Shown: positions 50,671-62,544, counted from the first letter of the stretch. The stretch: 64,000 bases of DNA from Acestrorhynchus altus (GCA_034509495.1 CM067508.1:27193297-27257296); one strand, 5' to 3'. The notes: a model not told the origin generated them from the letters alone. Program-made: numbers and translations.

Positions 50671-51455
50671 TTATGCCATTCCTTAGAAAATTATTTTGTA
50701 TCTAAAGAATGTAATGGTAGATATTAGGAAGCTTGGTTGAATCCTGTGTGCTTCACAAACAGACTGTAGACTACAAAGTTACCACATTTTCCTGGAGAAT
50801 TGCTAAAGAAAGCTAAGAGCTCCCAAAATATTTCATGAGGAGTGGGCTGTTGTTACACCACTCACATCCAGAACATTCTGTTCATAAAAATCCCAGTTAA
50901 CGTCCTTTGTGAAAATGATCAAGTTAAAGCCATTTACTGGAGTTTGATGGAATGCAAAAGACCTAAACCTACTTTCTCAGACGGGGGTGAGAAGTTACCC
51001 GTCAGGTACACCCTGCTCCAATGGTGATATTTGTCCTGTGTCTGCCATTCTAGATTCCATGTCAAAGCTACTGTGATCTTTGCAAGGAAAGGGTAGAGTT
51101 CTGAACCCTACATAAACACCTATGACAGCTGTTCCTACAAAGGTGTTGGCCACACCATAAATCCAGATACAATATGAGGTATTAAAATGGTTACAGTGAA
51201 TGAAATGGGAAACTTCACTCGAAATTATGCAAAAGGGAGCTTTCTGACTGTTTTCTGCTCACTTCATAGTTTTGAGATGACACTATGGTGAAGGAGGGGA
51301 AAGGGCTCAATGATCTTGTGTTTGCCTGCTGCAAGGTATTTTTAAATGAGTGTAACTCTCTGGAACACATTTATTTTTCCAACCATGGTACTTAAAATGC
51401 CTCTGTAACCATGGTCTGCCTACCACTCGGCGAGGAGCCTTCTGTGGTCCTGAAA

Positions 51456-51638
51456 CTATCGTCTTCCCCCTTCAGCCAGAGGGATCCCAGCTCCTTGATC
51501 CACACTGGGGCCTTTACCAGGAACATGTGAGCCTGTGGAATTTCCTCTAGGGCTGTCTACTAAGTCTGGGGACTCCTCCAGATCCACTAAACAGTCTGCA
51601 GGCACGTGTGGCTCCCTGTGCTTCTGGAGGGGAGAATG
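51456..51638 (-). CDS. Candidate orphan terminal exon, unknown gene
   Basis: On the minus strand a strong acceptor (tttccttcattctcccctccag) opens a frame of about 60 codons starting KHREPHVPADCLVDLEESPD and ending LAEGGRR-stop. The composition looks protein-like and is not a repeat I recognise. It lies between mapk12 and mtss2 on the same strand. Possible readings are a 3' exon of an unseen gene, an alternative last exon of mapk12 (which would need another phase), or chance. I recognise no homolog. Confidence 0.2.
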   Translation of the reverse strand, partial: HSPLQKHREPHVPADCLVDLEESPDLVDSPRGNSTGSHVPGKGPSVDQGAGIPLAEGGRR

Positions 51639-51894
51639 AAGGAAAGCAAACAGAGTGAAAAAGACATGCAGGGAGGACGATGGGAGTATGAAGCAACACA
51701 TAAAGAGCAAGAGTCTACAGGTCAGCATTTGAGTGGAAAAACGATGGAGATACTACAGATACTGAATTGAAAATGGCAGAAAATGGACATTTATCACAGT
51801 CAAATTGCTGCAGTAATTATGCCCAAGATCATAACTTCAGTGTTCCTGGTAGCCTGAATTGTATGCCAACTGTATGCCCATTACCCAACCTCAA

Positions 51895-52215
51895 TACGAC
51901 TCTTCACTAAGAGGATGAAGACGAGCACATGCCTCCTCCAACAGATGTCAACACAGCCACTGCATCTTTTTGAACTACTGTCATTGCTTTTATTTCTGGG
52001 TAACCAATGCACCCCCAGTGGACAGGGCCAGGTACAAGCTTCAGAGACAATGAATAATTAGTACCTATGCCAACCCGCATTGCACTGGATGTGATGTGTG
52101 GAGAGAGCGACATCAACCCACCCCGAGAGAGCATGGACAATTTTTGCTCATCCAGACTCCAGCTGATAATGGCAAGCAGCATGACCCAGTATTGGAACCT
52201 GCAATCCTCGAATCA
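51895..52215 (-). repeat. SINE copy (antisense) of the same family
   Basis: Reads in reverse the same SINE: 'agcacatgcctcctccaaca', 'gagagagcatggacaa' and 'ttggaacctgcaatcctcg', the last being the complement of a degraded B-box region. Confidence 0.55.
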
Positions 52216-54339
52216 AAGAGCATGAATCACACAATTTTTTAAATTTGTGTTAATTTTTCTATTTATTTATTATGACTTGCATAATTTTATAATCATTTAT
52301 TACTTATATAATAAAATACAGTAGTATTCAAAGCTACAGCCATCGTAACTCAACCCCATTAAAGAACACTGTGCCTTATCTAGAGAGGCAGGTAGCAATG
52401 ACAGTACAACAGTACATAAATATATGAAGCTCTAATTGAGGAGATGAACATATTTGTGTCTTATGTTTTTATCTGGAACAGTAATCTTGATAAGTTCTAT
52501 TGTTTTACATGCACTGTTCTGAGATACTTGATGGTTCATGTCTACAATTGTCCTAACTGGGCAGGTTAATCAGCTGGTTGCCAGACATACCCACTTCCTG
52601 AATGGATATTATTTTCTTTTTATTGTTATTATTTTATTTATTGAAATATTGGAACACAAATGCCATGCACAGCCAACAGTCTACAAAGGTATAGTTCTGC
52701 TGTACAAACTGTGCAATGTGCATTCTTATGTTACTAGAGCAGTTAAAACAGTGTAGAACACAAATCATCTAATCAAACATTTGAAAAAAAAAAACCATAA
52801 GCACATAAAAGAGAACTTCGCTGATGATGTAGCACTTTGTCATGACACATTTTTGATCTGCATTCACATCCTTGTGTGAAGTATGTTTCAGGTCTAAAAG
52901 GGTTAAATAATGCGAAAGGTAACTTTGAGCCCGACTGATATAATATCACTTACAGTATCATGAGTTGGGTTCATTTGCAGATGTGCTTGTTGTGCTTATT
53001 TGGGCTCAAAGACATCCCTGCCTCCAAATGGAAATCTCATTTCACCACGGACCCCTGGGAGTCCCTGGACCCCAGTTTGTGAACAACTTGTCCAAGATAC
53101 ACTAACAGTATGGTATGCTTGGTTCACAATCACCAAAACAAGAGAGAAAAAAGACAGAAAGGATATCTCCTATCACTGAACCCCTGGAACTACGCAAAAT
53201 ATGTAAACATATAAGCAAACAGTGCACAGTTTATTATCACTTTTCACTACTTTTGCTCAGCTCAGGCTCTACAGCATACAGATGTTGGAAAAAGGGCAGC
53301 TTACCGCAGTCTGACCGCAGAACAGACTGTTCTCTGTGAAGACTGAGCCATGATAAAGCCACACATCTGGAACACTGCAGGAGTTTATTTAGCACTTCAA
53401 ATAGTGTTCACTCAGCATTTACAATGCCGTCTATTTGTAAGTAATACATTCATTGTCCAATAAAGCATTTCTTCTGATAACAATTCTGATTTAAGCACAT
53501 CCTGGAAGTGCTTTTCTAATTATTCCAAACCTGTTATGAAGCAGGGCTATAAGAATATATTGTTACATATTGTATTGTGTGATAAGTATTGTGATATTAT
53601 GTTTATCAATAGTGTATATAATAGTGGAAAGACAGTAAAGTGCTTAGAAGGCTTTGCTGCTCAAAAGCCAGTGACATTTTTTTATTAACTTTTTGAAAAA
53701 TTTCCAGAAAACATTTGCTCATTCCACTCCTGTTCTCAAATTAGTCCATAAAAGAAAGTAATATACATTTTACCATAATTACCAATTACCATCACAGCTT
53801 CACGTTCTTATTTGCAATTTTTCTCACCACCTCTTTATATCATTAAGAACATCACTGTTCCAACCTTTACTGGTACAGAGTGAGGATAGTTTCAGGATCC
53901 AATCTATTATTTCATATTTCTCTTACATTCAGCAGGCAAGCAAACTGGCAGTCGGTTGAGGAGTACACCACCAAGTTCTGCCTGTTGTCAAACTGACAAA
54001 TGTGTTTTTCCTCACTGAGCAGCCCTCTGCACAGAACACTCAATGACTTGCATATGAACTTCACAGATCTTCCCCAAACAGGGGTTAAAAAAAGGACACA
54101 TACACAGAAGTGTGGGGAGTGTGGTGCATGTGTCTCTGACTTGAGAGCTAAAACAATGCAATCTAATTTCCTACTGTTTCCTACGTTCCTACTGCTCAGA
54201 AGTCTTTGTAATAAATAATTTAGAACGGGATGCAACAGGATCCTAAACAGACTTAAACCACCCACCAGTGGATTATTCCATGCAATAGGGTTGAAATACT
54301 GACTCGAAAGCTTTTTGTACATAATCTGATAGTCATTTC

Positions 54340-54480
54340 AACATCTTACTTAATTCCTTTGCATCTCATTTTCCACCACATCTCAAAGGTTTTCTATTGA
54401 ATTGAAATCCAGTGACTGGGATGGACACTGAAGAACACTGAGCCCACAGTCATGTTAATGAAACCAGTTTCAGAGAACTG
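54340..54480. repeat. Tc1-type fragment ('tattgaattgaaatccagtg')
   Basis: Short block matching the 'tctattgaattgagatctgg' region of a common fish Tc1 element. Diverged and truncated. Confidence 0.4.
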
Positions 54481-55511
54481 AATTCTACAGAGTTGAATTC
54501 TGGCTTAGTTGGTCAGTCAAGCAAATGCTTTACACTGGTGGTTACTAGTTGTGAGCAAGTTCTGCCCTCTGCTGACCATCTAGAGACATAATTACAGAGG
54601 TTCCTCATCAAAGCGGGGCAGGAGTCTGACACAGCCACAGAAATATGACATTTCATTTTAGAGTTAGCATTAAAGACTTATGTATAGTAATTTTATTCAA
54701 TATTATGTCAGAAAGGATCAGAACATAGCATGGTCTTAATGCTTATTATACAACACATCCCCTCCAAAAAACTTTTTCCTAGACATGATTTACTTCTTAT
54801 CAAGCAGTTTCAATAAAATATTACTGGATTTTATAGAGAAATCATTCCTATTATAATGCATTATGTAGTTGAAAATATTAAATAAAAAAATACAAATAAT
54901 CTGACCAATCATACAATGAGAAATATTACATATTAGATATACTAATGACAGTTCCAAAGTTAAGGTAGTTGTATTTACCAGGACATTAATTGTGCAATTT
55001 ACTCCAAGACATTGGCATCTAAAGGGGAAATCATATTCATCATTTCTTATTGAAATAAAACAGCAATAATTGTTTTTCCTGTCCTTTTAACCCAACTTAG
55101 AAATTTAGAGTATTTCCCACAAACAAACTCAAAAACCCAAACACACCCCCATTGATGGATCCAGTACCTACCCAAAACCTTTGTACATAAGGCATCCATT
55201 CACCAAAGGTCAATTTGGCTCGGTCAGTCACAGAACATGTTTTTCTTTAGAGTTGGGGGGAATTAGAGTATTTGGGGATATTACAAAATTCCTGCCCACA
55301 GGTAAAAATCAGTTTGATATGTTCCCTGATTAAGCCATACAAAAAAAACAAACATGAAAAATAGATCACTTAATAAAGCAAACTGTTTTTAATAGACATA
55401 CGGCAGGTACTTGGTCACGACATGGAAATTGGGCTTAAAAACCTAAAAATAACAGAGCCTCAGCTGTATGTCTGAACTGAGTGTAAACTATTAGAAGACA
55501 AAAAATAGATA

Positions 55512-56211
55512 CACTGACCAGCCATTAATTTACAACCATTTACTTGTTTCTACATGTAATACACATTTTGTAGTTCTAAAAATACAGACTCAAGTCCATC
55601 TGTTTCTCTGCACCTGTCCATCTGTATCCTGTTCATGCATGGTCAGGACCCCAAGGACCACCACAGAGCAGATGTTAGGTGGTTGATGAGTCCATCTCAG
55701 CATTGCAATGACATCGACATGTGAGTAATGCGTTACTGCTGGAGTGTTTAAACCCTTCAGTGTCACTGCTGGACTCAAAACAGTCCACTAACCAGTAACT
55801 GTCAGCCAACAGCATCCTGTGGGCAGCGTCCTATAAGCACTGTGCAGAATCCCTATCCCTGCCTTTACATCCACAAGGTGGAGCTACTCGGAGTGACTAA
55901 TAGAGTGGATGATGAGTGGGCACAGTGTTTAAAGATCTGCTGTGTCTGAACTACTCGTACCAGTGAAACACCACCACGTAAGTGTCACTGCAGGTGCTGA
56001 GAATGACCCACCCATCTACACAATACCTGCTCTGTCCATCAAAGATCAGGGTGAAAGAAGACTAACAAAGTATGCAGAGAAACAGATGGATTAGTCTGTA
56101 ATTACAGAACTACAAAGTGCTCCTGTATGGTAACAGAAACTGATCAAATGGACCGTGTGTGTAGAAATACAGACGTGGTCATAGTGTTATGGCTGACTGG
56201 CATGTATATGG
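55512..56211. mobile_element. Near-complete long inverted-repeat DNA element
   Basis: Left end 'ctgaccagccattaat' and right end 'gttatggctgactgg' are inverted, and internal arms ('gtagttctaaaaatacagac' against 'gtctgtaattacagaactac') also pair. The arms are over 200 bp long, as in foldback-type fish elements. No transposase is present. Confidence 0.65.
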
Positions 56212-56422
56212 CTTGAATGTTTTCCACAGTGTTCCTGTAATACCAGGTAATGAAAGCAGATTTTGCATGAAATCTCATTCCATTTTTAACTGGAGCAGCT
56301 TCACTGAGTGATGCCACAGGAGAACCATGGTGGTTCTACAAAGAACACACCTTAAATATAGCACCCTGGTTTATGAGTGTAATTGACAAGCAGTATCATT
56401 ATTACACAGAGATCTTTGCATT

Positions 56423-56428
56423 TTTATT
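56423..56428 (-). promoter_or_regulatory. mapk12: Candidate mapk12 polyadenylation signal
   Basis: AATAAA on the minus strand about 210 bases after the mapk12 stop, a usual distance for a short 3' UTR. Confidence 0.45.
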
Positions 56429-56639
56429 AGTTACCTGTTCCTGAGAAATAAAGGCATATGGGGATGTTCTAGATAATATATATGTCAACCACAGCAGCAG
56501 ATCAGGCTGGACAGCAGAAGATAGACAGTAAACACAGAACATATGGCTAATTCCTTACATGCAGACATGCAGTAGCACAGACAGCACAAAGGCACATTTG
56601 GTTGAAGACGTGGAAGAGGTAAAGGTCCAACAGTTCTGC

Positions 56640-56713
56640 TCAGAGAGACGTCTCTTTCGGTTCAGGCCCCAGTGGTGGAGGCTTGAAGGTGAGAATCTCG
56701 TTGAATGTATGTC
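56640..56713 (-). CDS. mapk12: mapk12 terminal exon with PDZ-ligand tail
   Basis: Encodes R-HTFNEILTFKPPPLGPEPKE and TSL followed by TGA (74 nt). FNEILTFKPP matches the L16 extension of p38 kinases. The last residues ETSL fit X-S/T-X-L, the PDZ-binding motif that tethers p38 gamma to scaffolds such as syntrophin or DLG. Acceptor acttctgtgcag. It lies 2.4 kb from the previous exon because a Tc1 relic sits in the intron. Confidence 0.88.
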
Positions 56714-57262
56714 CTGCACAGAAGTAGACAGAGTGGAAGGTAAAGGTGGAAAGAGAGAGGGGGAGGGAAAGAGGATTATAATGTAATCACAAGTACATGC
56801 TGACCAGGTAAATACCACAACAGGGTCTTACTTCTCTTATCTGCAAAGATAATGTACTTGCCCACAGGTCTTACTGTGAAAAGAAGACGCTTGTCTGTTA
56901 AAGCAAAAGCTCTTTGTTAAAAAATCTAATTTACATAAAAAATTATGTTCAAAGTTGTCAATCAGCCAATGTTCGGTGTCTGCATCTTAAATTTTGTTCT
57001 TGCATATGCAGATTGGTTTACTGGTCTTCTTGGACACAATGCAAAAAACAACTGCCAGATTTGCATAATGTCAACAAATGGAAAAACAGCAAAAATAGAC
57101 ATATAAGGTCAAAGACAGCACTCAACGTATGCTGGGTGGACACATTGAAAGGATAGCTGCACTATTTAGTAAAATCTGGGAATAAACCTATAATGTATAG
57201 ATACTGTGAGTCCATCTTAGTGCCATAAAACAGCCAATAAAAAATCATTACATTCTCAGCTT

Positions 57263-57300
<38 letters not shown>

Positions 57301-60300
57301 TGAAAAGCACAGAAGTTGACAAATGGGTTTGAATGTCTACTAAAACTGACATCATCACCTGTGACCTTTTTACCTGTAATCAGTGTTTGTGCATAAAAGC
57401 TGAGTGAGTTTCTGGAATCCTGACAGATTCTTGCATCTTTCATCCAGCTACTGACGGTTCTGGATTGTGAGTCGTGGGGAAAGCAAAAGAACTGTCTACG
57501 GATCTACGGGAAAAGGTAGTTGAACTGTGTAAAACAGGAAAAGGATACAAAAAGATATCCAAGGAATTGATAATGCCAGTCAGCAGTGTTCAAACTGTGA
57601 TTAACAAATGGAAAATCAGGGGCTCTGTAAAAACCAAACCACGATCAGGTAGACCAACAACAAATTCTGGTCACAACTGCCATTAAAATTGTTCGGGATG
57701 CAAAGAAAAATCCGCAAATAACATCAGTTGAATTACAGGACTCAGTGTGGCTTTTTCAAGATGCATAATAAGGAGGCACTTGAAGAAAAATGGGCTGCAT
57801 GGTTGAGTCACCAGAAGAAAGCTATTACTGTGCAAATGCCATAAAATATCTCGCCTACAATACGCCAAACAGCACAGAGACAAGCCTCAAAACATCTGAA
57901 CAAGGTCATTTGCAATGATGAGACCACAACCATAAACGATACATTTGTAGAGGTGTCAACAAAGCCCATGATGAAAGGAACACCATTCCTACTGTAAAGC
58001 ACGGAGGTAGATCACTGATGTTTAGGGGACGTGTGAGTTAAAAGGAAACTTGGTCAAATTTGAAGGAAAAATGAATGTAGCACATTATTCGATGCAAATT
58101 TGCACTCATCAGCCTGAGAGCTGTGCATGGGACATATCTGGCCTTGTGTTTTGGATCATTGTCATGTTGTAAAGTCCAAGTCGACCTGTCATTGGCTACA
58201 GCAGAACAAAGTGAAGCTTCTGGAGTGGCCATCTCAGTCTCCTGACTCAATATCATTGAGCCACTCTGGGGAAATCTCAAGTGCGCAGTTCATACAAGAC
58301 AGCCCAGGAATTTACAGGGACTGGAGGCCTTTTGCCAAGAAGAATGAGCAGCTTTACCATCTGAGAAAATAAAGAGCCTCATCCACAACTACCACAAAAG
58401 ACTTGCAAACGGTATTAAGAACTGGGGTATGTGAACTTGTGACTTGTGATCAGGGTCATTTAGATGTTTGTGGTTGTCATTATGATTTAAAAAGAGAAAA
58501 CACAGTCGTTTGACAATAAATGGCTTCACCAAACCACTTACCATGAGTAGAAAAAAAGTTTTTATCATTCATATTCTCTGCAAAAAGGCTGAGAGCAAAA
58601 ATTCTGTACTGTACTGTATTATGTTATTATGTATATATTATTATACACACACACACACATAAACACACGTATATAAACTTTTTAAATGAAATCATACTTT
58701 CTATTTATGCACCTTTAATTACTGCATTTTGGTGCTTTAAGCATAATTTCTTGATATTGTATAATATGTTATCTACACTCCTCAGAGACACCAACCTAAC
58801 ATGTAACAAAATGTACATGTTAAGAAGGCCACTACTTTCCTTTTTAAACAATACAAAATGTACTTTGGTCCAATTTAACTGATCTACAACTTCTATTTTC
58901 AAGCAATTGGTTTGTAATGATTTAGGTGCTCATTGCAGGGCAGTAACATAAGCTCCACTAGGCTCAAAACTACTTTAACAACCTTCAAATCTTAGCTGAT
59001 CAACTCCACACCTAACCCTGATTTTCCAAAAACCATTTCCTTTAAACTGGTCCTAAGTATGTCCACAGAAACCCTATCCCATACGTTTCCACTGGGCCAG
59101 AGACTGCTCCGCATTGTCCAGAGTGTGGTCATATGGCAGGGCCTCGGTCTCCTCCTCTGGTTCCCGGAAGTCAGCAAAGTATGACAGCGCCAAACCATCA
59201 GCTGCCTTTATCCTGCTGTCTGGATCCAGCAGCAGCATTGATTCCAGCACCGTGATCGCTGCAAGCAACACATCACACACTTAGCATAGCTCACGTACTC
59301 TCAAAATAACAATAGTTTTAGAAATAACACTTTTGAGATCATGACTCACTATGTATTTGAAGAGCTCAGAGCATTGATCTGTGATGTCTGGACATGAAGT
59401 GTTTCATCACTCATACTGGTGCACTTACCTTGAGGATTGACACCTGGCATCAATGCTTGCAGATCTTTCTTGTTAAGCTTTGGCATCCGCAGGATGTAAT
59501 TTCTGGCCTGAAAAAAGTGGAACTAGTTTAGAAAAAATAAAAAGATGAAGATGAAAGAATTTTAGCTGATAAAAATATAATAGCATAATTACTTCTAGGC
59601 TTGGAAATCCAGTTCTAGGAAAAACATGCTTTAGGACCTCATTACACTCATTTCACATCACATTTACAAATATAGTTTAATAATGAACCACCCATTGGTT
59701 CATTAATAAACTAATGAAAGGTAATGTTCTGTGGCATCTTGCATTATTTAAAAAAATCCTATTTCCCACAATTTTTTCCCACAAAATTTTCTCGTGTTAT
59801 TTTTTCCCTGAGATCCATTTGTGACAGCACTGGCCTAAAGATCAGACTGGAATAAAGGAGCAAACCGGACAAAAAAAGGTTGCTGGTTCAATCCCCTGGA
59901 CAATCACAAAGTGGGGGCAGCAACAATAAAGCAACAATGCTTTGTCCTCCCTCAACAACAGTTGATGGTTGAGATGACATTAATGTTGATCAACTCCAAA
60001 TGCTCCCCAGGCACTTAAGTCTCAGCGATTTGAGTATCTGTGCTCATTACCATTAGTCGCTGGTATGAGTGTGTGCATTCACCGACATGGATGAGGTTCT
60101 TTAAATGAGCTGTTTTTGTTTCTGTGCCCTTAAAACAAGAATATGTAATAATGAATTCTAGTTGACGGCCCTGCATCATGTTTCATTTAAAAGCAGTCCA
60201 TGCTGAGAGATGCCTTCAGTGTGAATGGAAGGAGCTAAACTGTTTTAGATTAAATGTGTTGCTTTTTATGAACTCACAAACAATTACATTTGACACAGTA

Positions 60301-61826
60301 TGTTTCCCTATATTGGCTGAAATCTATAATAATTCTATACTACATTAAATTATGGCAGAAGGGTCTGTTTACAGACCTGCAGTACAGCACGCTCAGCCCC
60401 TGACTGTCAGACCCATATATCCCACTTAGTGTTCTGTGTACTGTTTCAGAAACCCTTAAATATTAGCTAGATTATTATGAAAAATCAACTTATGTTTTAA
60501 AACGCTAATAAAAACAAATGTGTTAGTCAATTGTAGGTAGTCAAACACAAGAGAATGTTCATTCATTCATTCATTTAAGCTCATAGTAAATGTATATATT
60601 TTATAATTTGGTTTGTTATTCTTAGGTAATGAAGTCAAACGCCCATTTCACGATTCTCTTTATTCATCATAAAAAGACATGAAAACGCACGAATGCAAGT
60701 TTAACAAGCTCCTTCTTATAAAAAAAACCATCACCCCACTTACGCACCCCCCCCACACACACACACTATGAAATGTGTTCACTTTGGTACTTATTATTAC
60801 CAATATTATAACTCATTACAGTTCTCCCATTAGGAGAGGAAAGTGTGACTGTAATTCTCTAATGAACCACTAGAGGCATACTTCTGTGGGAGTGATAGTG
60901 TGGGTCTGACATCAAGGGTGCTGAGACTGCTGTACTGCAGGTCAGCAGCTTGGTAACACTGAATTTCATGGGCCCTTTAAGGGTGTATCTGGTGCTCATG
61001 CATGTGGCTAGAAAATGACAATGATTGTCTCACATCCTGAGATTGAAGTTTGGAGATAAACTCCTGTGTGGGTGTTCCTGTAATCTTCATAATTTCTGTC
61101 AGCTGATCCAGGTCTGAGGAGAGCAGTTCAAGGGTCAAGAGAAAAAAAATGACTTTGTGAAGCAGCATCATGTGACTACAGAAAATACTAAGAACCTGAT
61201 TGACCTTTCACTAATTACCAAGACATCAGACATCAGTGCAAGATACACTAAGTGGACAAAAGAATTGGGATACCTAAATTGAGTCTTCTGATATCAAGGA
61301 GTTAAATCCTGCTTTTGTTGGAATAAGTGTCTCAACTCTCCAGGAAAGGCTTTTTTTTTTTTTTTTTAGATTTTGGAGCATTGCTGTGAGTATTGCATTT
61401 GATTGCATTCAGCAACAATTAGAGCATTAGTTAAGTTAGGATGTTGAATGATCATCACCCCACCTCACCCTCAACTCCTCCAATTCATCCCAAAAGTACT
61501 GGATTGACCACAACCACAGCTCCACTGCTCTACAGCCCAAAGGGGGGATGGGGGTTCATTCCTCACTAGCCCACACATGGAATTAGGCACGGTGCCAACA
61601 CAATCATGTTCATATGCTCCAGAGAGTCCAACTCACTATCGGCAGTACTTCTCTATAGGGACTAGAAAGGCTGTGTGCATTTGCACTTCTGAGTCAGCAA
61701 TGGGTGCAACTTAAAGTAGCTGAATGCACTTATTGATATTAAAGAGTAGGATACGATCGTTCCCTTTGAACAGCGGTTTCCCCATCAGCATTTCTGCCAT
61801 GATACAGCCAACAGACCAGATGTCCA
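56640..61826 (-). CDS. mapk12: mapk12-like p38 MAP kinase, last five coding exons
   Basis: Five minus-strand exons of 72, 80, 79, 174 and 74 nt (with stop) give the last 158 or so residues of a p38 kinase. The first four lengths equal those of the corresponding human p38 exons as I remember them. Visible features are VDIWSVGCIMAEML (subdomain IX), LDQLTEIMKITGTP, the MAPK insert with PKLNKKDL, LLLDPDSR (subdomain XI) and an acidic docking region FREPEEETE. The tail KPPPLGPEPKETSL ends in a class I PDZ ligand, which among p38 kinases marks MAPK12 (p38 gamma, human tail KETPL). MAPK13 is the main alternative. The catalytic loop and TGY activation site lie upstream, outside the window. Coordinates span introns. 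Confidence 0.85.
57267..57298. repeat. (CA)n microsatellite at the left edge of the Tc1 relic
   Basis: About 16 CA units located where the left terminal repeat of the Tc1 element at 57300-58600 would be expected. Confidence 0.9.
57300..58600 (+). mobile_element. Tc1/mariner element relic in the last mapk12 intron
   Basis: Near full-length fish Tc1 element on the plus strand, opposite to mapk12. The leader before the transposase, the 57474 start, and the tail ('tttaaaaagagaaaacacag', 'aataaatggcttcacc') are recognisable. Its left terminal repeat is replaced by a CA microsatellite (57267-57298). Confidence 0.8.
57474..58420 (+). pseudogene. Broken Tc1 transposase
   Basis: The first frame gives an intact N-terminal paired-type helix-turn-helix (MGKAKELSTDLREKVVEL through KPRSGRPTT, 57474-57686) with the GRPT hinge. 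After that frameshifts and stops break the catalytic part; later pieces are VKLLEWPSQSPD, LNIIEPLWGNLKCAVH and NYHKRLANGI. The segment that should encode HDNDPKH lies inverted at about 58134-58190 and reads correctly only on the minus strand. Not functional. Confidence 0.8.
59085..59258 (-). CDS. mapk12: mapk12 exon (subdomain XI and acidic docking region)
   Basis: Encodes A-ITVLESMLLLDPDSRIKAAD through FADFREPEEETEALPYDHTL and SLAQWK plus one base (174 nt). The arginine of subdomain XI is present (DSR). FREPEEETE aligns with the common-docking region that binds D-motif partners. Acceptor tgttgcttgcag, donor gtatgg. Confidence 0.92.
59429..59507 (-). CDS. mapk12: mapk12 exon (MAPK insert)
   Basis: Encodes ARNYILRMPKLNKKDLQALM and PGVNPQ plus one base (79 nt). 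ARNYI is a p38 signature. This is the MAPK insert that forms a lipid and protein contact site. Acceptor cttttttcag, donor gtaagt. Confidence 0.92.
59830..60110 (+). repeat. tRNA-derived SINE copy in a mapk12 intron
   Basis: Contains the B-box-like 'ggttcaatccc' (about 59886), 'acaatgctttgtcctccctc' and 'tgctccccaggcac', the same family as 28262-28395. The tRNA-like head is degraded. It lies opposite to mapk12 in the intron between the LDQLTEIM and ARNYI exons. Confidence 0.55.
61034..61113 (-). CDS. mapk12: mapk12 exon (LDQLTEIMKITGTP)
   Basis: Encodes H-LDQLTEIMKITGTPTQEFIS and KLQSQD (80 nt), the conserved p38 helix after the substrate-binding lobe. Acceptor gctctcctcag, donor gtgaga, phase 0 out. 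Confidence 0.92.
61246..61738. repeat. Fish interspersed repeat, copy 2, filling a mapk12 intron
   Basis: Starts 'aagtggacaaaagaattggg' and ends 'aaagtagctgaatgcactta', matching copy 1 at 38460-38820. It occupies most of the 641-bp intron between two mapk12 exons and ends about 15 bases from the 5' splice site. Confidence 0.65.
61755..61826 (-). CDS. mapk12: mapk12 exon encoding kinase subdomain IX
   Basis: Encodes V-DIWSVGCIMAEMLMGKPLFK and GND (72 nt). The invariant Asp and Gly of DxWxxG are present. Acceptor tttcttctcag, donor gtatcc, splitting the next codon after its first base as in human p38 genes. Confidence 0.92.
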
Positions 61827-62544
61827 CTGAGAAGAAAAAGACAGACAGTGAAACACAGTGGGACAGGAAACAGTATATACAGACAATATAGAAACACCAC
61901 TTAAATGAGTAAAGCATCCTCTGAGTAAATCATTCTTCAGATTTGTGGAAAACCTTCTGTAGATCATTATTGAGATCATTAAGATTATTAGATCATTTTA
62001 AACAATAGTTCAACTTTAGCCTCTGTTAAGGCCTGTCATTCTCTTGAAAAATACTCAAAAACAATACAGAGTTCCTTCAGTGGTAGCTAGGTGTCTCTGT
62101 CCTAATGCAGTGAAGCACACCCAAACCACATTAACAGCCCATGCATCACGGTTGATGTGTTGAAAAGAAATGTTAGGCATTCAACAGACATTACAAACAA
62201 TCTGTCCACAATGCATTGTCCCAGCATTCAAGAGGATCATGTATGTGTTTCTTAGTGAACACGAGATGATCCTCCTCCAGCCTAACCACCATTGAAAATT
62301 TGTGGCAGAACCTGAAGTGAACAGATCCTGCCCGAAGGCGTATAAACATCTAAAGTATTTCTGCTCCACAGCACTGAAACAAAAATAATTACAAGCTAGA
62401 CACAGCAATGGGTAGAAGTTATTGCTGGGTTGCAATCAGCTATTGAAAGAAATAGGATCATAAATAATAAAATGTCCATCACAGTTCTCTTTTTGTTGCT
62501 TAAAAAAAAATTAATCAATATACATATAAAATGTTTCCTGCTCA

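Larger units (their letters stand above)
47421..56639. other. Intergenic region between mapk12 and mtss2
   Basis: About 9 kb. It holds an AAC/AAT triplet array (47701-47793), one copy of the ACCCAATATCTGGGT repeat (48050-48330), a Tc1-type fragment (48350-48490), a CAN-triplet tract (50340-50670), one candidate exon (51456-51638), an antisense SINE copy (51895-52215), a Tc1-type fragment (54340-54480) and a near-complete inverted-repeat element (55512-56211). Apart from these I see no gene. The stretches 48500-50330 and 52250-54330 show nothing I can name. Confidence 0.7.

Noticed and set aside
50330..50705. ORFs of Thr/Ile/His runs (up to 120 codons)
   Set aside because: Low-complexity CAN-triplet tract; all frames give homopolymer-like peptides.
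53912..54322. 136-codon minus-strand ORF
   Set aside because: No recognisable motif, next to a Tc1-type fragment, with no supporting promoter or splice signal.
58038..58280. Minus-strand 80-codon ORF containing LQHDNDPKHKA as a separate transposase gene
   Set aside because: Only a short block matches Tc1, and the flanks match Tc1 on the plus strand. A microinversion within one element explains it better.
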